Shown here piece after piece: positions 6,441 through 8,441 of a stretch of DNA of 8,441 bases (positions are counted from its first letter, which is position 1; each line of letters starts with the position of its first letter). The translations under genes were made by a program, and so were the position numbers. Below the pieces are notes generated by a model. It did no database searches and was not told the DNA's origin. It saw only the letters and a program-made list of their open reading frames with translations. Source of the stretch: Avoscillospira sp045580485 (lineage in GTDB: Bacteria > Bacillota > Clostridia > Oscillospirales > Oscillospiraceae); contig JAZNNW010000147.1 in the NCBI GenBank assembly GCA_045580485.1, forward strand, positions 1 through 8,441, written 5' to 3'.

Positions 6441-6470
6441 AAAAACGGATTGCCGAAGCAATCCGTTTTT
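6441..6470 (-). terminator. Terminator of the branched-chain aminotransferase gene
   Basis: A perfect 13-bp stem (6441-6453 with 6458-6470) with loop CGAA has a run of five A on one side and five T on the other. It begins three bases after the aminotransferase stop codon. Its symmetry suggests it may work on both strands. It ends three bases from the -35 of the rsmF promoter, so it insulates that promoter. Confidence 0.9.
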
Positions 6471-6473
6471 CTC

Positions 6474-7538
6474 TCAGCACACAGGAACGATCCAGCCGTG
6501 GGTATCGGGAATTCTGCCCCACTGCAGGTCGGTCAAATAGGTATAGAGCTTCAGGCTCAGTTCGCCGATCTCGCCGTTGTTGATGGTCTGGACATCATCC
6601 TGATACTTCAGAACGCCCACAGGAGAGATGACAGCGGCGGTACCGGTGCCGAAGATCTCCTCCACCTCGCCACGGGCACAGGCGGCCATGAGGTCATCGA
6701 TGGACAGGCGCTCTTCCCGGACGGTGTAGCCCCATTCCTTCATGATCTCGATCATGGAAGCTCTGGTGATACCGGGCAGGACAGTGCCGATGGTGGGCGC
6801 AGTCCAGACTTCGCCATTGATCTTGAACATGATGTTCATGCTGCCCACTTCTTCCACATACTTCTTCTCATTGCCGTCCAGCCACAGGACCTGGCTGTAG
6901 CCCTGAGCCTCAGCCTTGGCCTGGGCAGCCATGCCGCCGGCATAGTTGCCGCCGCACTTGGCAAAGCCGGTACCGCCCTTGACGGCACGGACATATTCAT
7001 CCTCCACCATGATCTTGATGGGGTTGATGCCCTCGGCGTAGTACGCGCCGGAGGGAGAGCAGATGATGCAGAACAGGAATTCATTGGGCTCATGGACACT
7101 GAGAGTGCGCTCCATGGCAAAGGTAAAGGGGCGGATATACAAAGAGGTGGCAGGCTCGCTGGGTACCCAGTCGGCATCCACTTCTACCAGCGCCTTGACG
7201 GCTTCCACGAACATCTCCTCGGGGAATACGGGCATGCACATACGGATATTGGAGTTTGCCAGACGTTTGGCATTCATATCGGGGCGGAACAGCTGAATTT
7301 TGCCGTCGGCGGTGCGATAGGCTTTCAGCCCTTCAAATGTTTCCTGCCCATAGTGCAGGCCAACAGCGCCCGGGTCCATGGCAATGGGGCCATAGGGGAC
7401 GATCCGGGCATCAAACCCGCCTTTTCCCCGCTCCCAATTCATAAGGAACATATGGTCGGACATATATTTACCAAATCCAAGGGCTTTCTGATCGGGTTTT
7501 TCCTTGGGACATGCAGTTCTGGTGATTTTGATTTCCAT
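6474..7538 (-). CDS. ilvE: Branched-chain amino acid aminotransferase
   Basis: A 354-residue PLP-dependent fold-type IV transaminase that interconverts leucine, isoleucine and valine with their 2-oxo acids, using 2-oxoglutarate/glutamate. It is the last step of branched-chain synthesis or the first of catabolism. Visible signatures: GLHYGQETFEGLKAYR (60-75), the PLP lysine K194 in GGTGFAKCGGNYAGG, E230 in EEVGSMNIMF, phosphate-binding LPGITRAS (254-261) and FGTGTAAVISPVG (296-308). Length is typical of BCATs of the longer, eukaryote-like subgroup. The frame is open to an ATG at 7658, but ATG 7536-7538 has GGAGG (7547-7551) 8 bases away and starts at the normal family N-terminus. The intervening ATG at 7557-7559 has no ribosome site. 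It has its own promoter and terminator, with no other ilv or leu genes nearby. Confidence 0.93.
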   Translation of the reverse strand: MEIKITRTACPKEKPDQKALGFGKYMSDHMFLMNWERGKGGFDARIVPYGPIAMDPGAVGLHYGQETFEGLKAYRTADGKIQLFRPDMNAKRLANSNIRMCMPVFPEEMFVEAVKALVEVDADWVPSEPATSLYIRPFTFAMERTLSVHEPNEFLFCIICSPSGAYYAEGINPIKIMVEDEYVRAVKGGTGFAKCGGNYAGGMAAQAKAEAQGYSQVLWLDGNEKKYVEEVGSMNIMFKINGEVWTAPTIGTVLPGITRASMIEIMKEWGYTVREERLSIDDLMAACARGEVEEIFGTGTAAVISPVGVLKYQDDVQTINNGEIGELSLKLYTYLTDLQWGRIPDTHGWIVPVC

Positions 7539-7572
7539 GGGACAAGCCTCCAGTTTCATTCGGTTACTTTTT

Positions 7573-7601
7573 AATATACCGCAAAGTTTTTTTGCTTGCA
7601 A
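7573..7601 (-). promoter_or_regulatory. Promoter of the aminotransferase gene, with a dyad in its spacer
   Basis: On the minus strand TTGCAA (-35, 7596-7601, 4 of 6) and TATATT (-10, 7573-7578, 5 of 6) are 17 bases apart. The predicted start near 7567 gives a leader of about 28 bases, too short for a T-box or attenuator. An inverted repeat GCAAA-N5-TTTGC (7581-7595) almost exactly fills the spacer and could be an operator, but the bound factor is not identifiable. Confidence 0.6.
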
Positions 7602-7620
7602 CAATCTACTTACTGAAGCA

Positions 7621-7651
7621 AAGAAAAAAAGCGCTGCAGCGCAGCGCTTTT
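7621..7651 (-). terminator. Terminator of the 76-residue protein gene
   Basis: An 11-bp perfect stem (7627-7637 with 7641-7651, GCGCTGC core with A-T extension) and a 3-base loop is followed on the minus strand by a run of seven T and then CTT. It starts 13 bases after the small gene's stop codon, as expected of an intrinsic terminator. Confidence 0.88.
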
Positions 7652-7664
7652 CAGGCAAACACGA

Positions 7665-7895
7665 TCAGTGATTTTCCAGCCAGGCCTTGACCTTGGTCTT
7701 GGCAAACATCTGGATATCTTCTTCCGCATAGGGAGATTCCTCGCCGCCGCAGACATAGAGGAAATAGTAGCCGTCGGGGGTCTGATAGAGGGTTTCCTCG
7801 TAGCCGGCGGGATCGCCAAAGCTGCCAACCGCATTCTTCTTGACCAGAGTGGCGGTCTCGGTATCGTATTCACGCTTTCTGATGATCTTCTTCAT
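7665..7895 (-). CDS. 76-residue protein of unknown function (YDTETA-type)
   Basis: A small, soluble-looking protein with no signal peptide or membrane segment. It begins MKKIIRKREYDTETATLV, continues with EETLYQTPDGYYFLYVCGGEESPYAEED and ends AWLENH. The opening plus the later ETLY...GYYFLY-GG pattern recalls, from memory, a group of short uncharacterised proteins in Clostridia chromosomes and integrative elements that start MKKII-G-x-YDTETA and are usually somewhat longer at the C-terminus. Aromatic and acidic residues are plentiful and the fold is probably beta-rich. No catalytic motif is visible. The frame extends upstream to 8048, but AAAGGAGG (7902-7909), 6 bases before ATG 7893-7895, fixes the start. 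It has its own promoter, structured leader and terminator, so it is a stand-alone, probably well-translated gene. Confidence 0.85.
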   Translation of the reverse strand: MKKIIRKREYDTETATLVKKNAVGSFGDPAGYEETLYQTPDGYYFLYVCGGEESPYAEEDIQMFAKTKVKAWLENH

Positions 7896-7909
7896 TGCGA
7901 TCCTCCTTT

Positions 7910-7974
7910 CCCGTTCTCCGCAGGTCCTTCCGCGCGAAGAACTGTAATGAACGCCCGCTTTCGCAGGCTCGATG
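7910..7974 (-). promoter_or_regulatory. Structured 5' leader of the 76-residue protein gene
   Basis: The predicted transcript leader is about 78 bases and contains two hairpins. The first (7953-7968) is GCCUGC-GAAA-GCGGGC, capped by a GNRA tetraloop. The second (7913-7942) has a 10-bp stem around a 10-base loop. Both use G-U pairs that exist only in the minus-strand RNA, which argues for structure in the transcript rather than a DNA palindrome. The second stem ends 3 bases before the AAAGGAGG site. No known riboswitch class is recognised. Confidence 0.45.
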
Positions 7975-7980
7975 GTGTAT

Positions 7981-8009
7981 ATTATAATCCGGCGGTACTG
8001 CCGTTTCAA
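7981..8009 (-). promoter_or_regulatory. Promoter of the 76-residue protein gene
   Basis: On the minus strand TTGAAA (-35, 8004-8009, 5 of 6) and a perfect TATAAT (-10, 7981-7986) are separated by the optimal 17 bases. The predicted start is near 7974. This is among the strongest promoters in the window. Confidence 0.75.
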
Positions 8010-8131
8010 TTGTCCCTGCGTAGAAGTTGACTGGTACCGAATTTCCATTTTTGTTCTGTTTGCACAATTTTAGTCCCACTTTATTGTGTGGTGTGACAGA
8101 TTTGTATCCTTTGTCCCACCGCAGTTTATCG

Positions 8132-8160
8132 TGGACAACGGATCGTTTTTCCGCTATAAT
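8132..8160 (+). promoter_or_regulatory. Promoter of the plus-strand membrane protein gene
   Basis: TGGACA (-35, 8132-8137, 5 of 6) and a perfect TATAAT (-10, 8155-8160) lie 17 bases apart on the plus strand. The predicted start is near 8167, about 35 bases before the ATG at 8202. A small GGCG-TTTG-CGCC hairpin (8173-8184) sits just upstream of the ribosome site. Confidence 0.75.
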
Positions 8161-8201
8161 CAAGAAAAACAGGGCGTTTGCGCCGGAAGGATGAGCACAC
8201 C

Positions 8202-8441
8202 ATGGATGAACCCAACAAGAATCCCGAGACTAAAACCGATTTTCGGAAAACCAACGATGCCAACCGGCAGGTCATGTTCCGGCTGATCGCCATCGGCGTG
8301 GTGCTGTACTGGCTGTTTGGTATTGTGAAGGCCTATATACAGGGCGGCCCCGAAGCCCCTTCTGTGACCCTGCTGATCGTAGCCATCGTGGTCATGGGCG
8401 GCGGTTCCGCATTCATTGGGTGGCTGATCTGGAAAAGCTGG
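8202..8441 (+). CDS. Small two-helix membrane protein, cut by the right edge
   Basis: Eighty codons are open from the ATG at 8202 to the window end with no stop. The N-terminus (MDEPNKNPETKTDFRKTNDA) is hydrophilic and probably cytoplasmic. Two hydrophobic helices follow: about 25-45 (MFRLIAIGVVLYWLFGIVKAY) and about 54-77 (SVTLLIVAIVVMGGGSAFIGWLIW), joined by a short loop IQGGPEAP. No enzyme motif is seen and the family is not recognised with confidence; it resembles short uncharacterised membrane proteins of Oscillospiraceae. AAGGA (8187-8191) lies 10 bases before the ATG, slightly long but acceptable. An ATG at 8191 is in another frame, abuts that site with no spacing, and leads to a short frame ending at 8286. 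Promoter placement supports the 8202 start. Confidence 0.75.
   Translation, partial: MDEPNKNPETKTDFRKTNDANRQVMFRLIAIGVVLYWLFGIVKAYIQGGPEAPSVTLLIVAIVVMGGGSAFIGWLIWKSW

Larger units (their letters stand above)
7896..8201. other. 306-bp divergent intergenic region
   Basis: This gap holds the leader and promoter of the minus-strand 76-residue gene (to 8009) and the promoter of the plus-strand membrane protein gene (from 8132). The 122 bases between the two promoters contain no convincing gene. GTCCCAC occurs at 8073-8079 and 8113-8119, exactly 40 bp apart, with a shorter TTGTCCC at 8010-8016. A CACAAT/ATTGTG inverted pair lies at 8063-8088. These could be regulator sites shared by the divergent promoters, but the evidence is weak. 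Confidence 0.6.

Noticed and set aside
5053..6441. 462-codon plus-strand frame antisense to rsmF
   Set aside because: It is an antisense shadow of a methyltransferase with all catalytic motifs. Its end is translated from the heptamer repeats (NYQLSIVN).
6450..7574. 374-codon plus-strand frame antisense to the aminotransferase gene
   Set aside because: It starts inside the terminator hairpin and mirrors a well-supported gene.
7539..7601. T-box or peptide attenuator upstream of the branched-chain aminotransferase
   Set aside because: The predicted leader is only about 28 bases and has no specifier stem, T-box motif or leader peptide.
7870..8163. 97-codon minus-strand frame across the divergent region
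   Set aside because: It runs through a good promoter and structured leader, lacks a ribosome site, and has no recognisable protein pattern.
8086..8286. 66-codon plus-strand frame, including an ATG at 8191
   Set aside because: It overlaps the promoter and the better-supported membrane protein gene. The ATG at 8191 overlaps the ribosome site, and the product is low-complexity and arginine/proline rich.

Overview
The window looks like ordinary chromosome from a Gram-positive anaerobe of the Clostridia, most likely an Oscillospiraceae/Ruminococcaceae-type gut bacterium. The evidence is strong AAAGGAGG-type ribosome binding sites, sigma-A-like promoters, a WalR/WalK-type two-component pair, a Firmicutes-type RsmF-like methyltransferase, and codons rich in G/C at third positions beside AT-rich intergenic gaps. 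No tRNA, rRNA, CRISPR array, transposase or phage gene is visible. The family-level placement is inferred from protein style and repeat types, not from a marker gene.

Layout, left to right. All genes are on the minus strand except the last. Positions 1-19 hold the first codons of a gene that continues off the left edge. It is tightly coupled to an aconitase-superfamily hydratase (33-2267), which has its own extended -10 promoter (2306-2334). A long hairpin terminator (2350-2402) ends the walR-walK operon (response regulator 4161-4856, sensor kinase 2401-4140). Upstream of walR, a 124-bp structured element with imperfect terminal inverted repeats (4874-4997) sits between a good promoter (5002-5031) and the walR start, so it should form most of the walRK mRNA leader. 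Next is an RsmF-type rRNA m5C methyltransferase gene (5023-6360). Its predicted promoter is made out of four tandem 7-bp repeats (6409-6438). Then comes a branched-chain amino acid aminotransferase (6474-7538) with its own promoter and terminator, and a 76-residue protein of unknown function (7665-7895) with a structured leader, promoter and terminator. A 306-bp divergent region (7896-8201) separates it from a plus-strand gene for a small two-helix membrane protein (8202 to the right edge, incomplete).

How the genes relate. Apart from walR-walK, and the hydratase with its downstream partner, the genes appear to be single transcription units. The themes are central carbon and amino acid metabolism (hydratase, aminotransferase), cell-envelope signalling (WalRK) and ribosome modification (RsmF). 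I see no defence locus or multi-gene novel system. The parts most worth a second look are non-coding: the four-stem element in the walRK leader, the heptamer-repeat promoter, the structured leader of the 76-residue gene, and several promoter-overlapping dyads.
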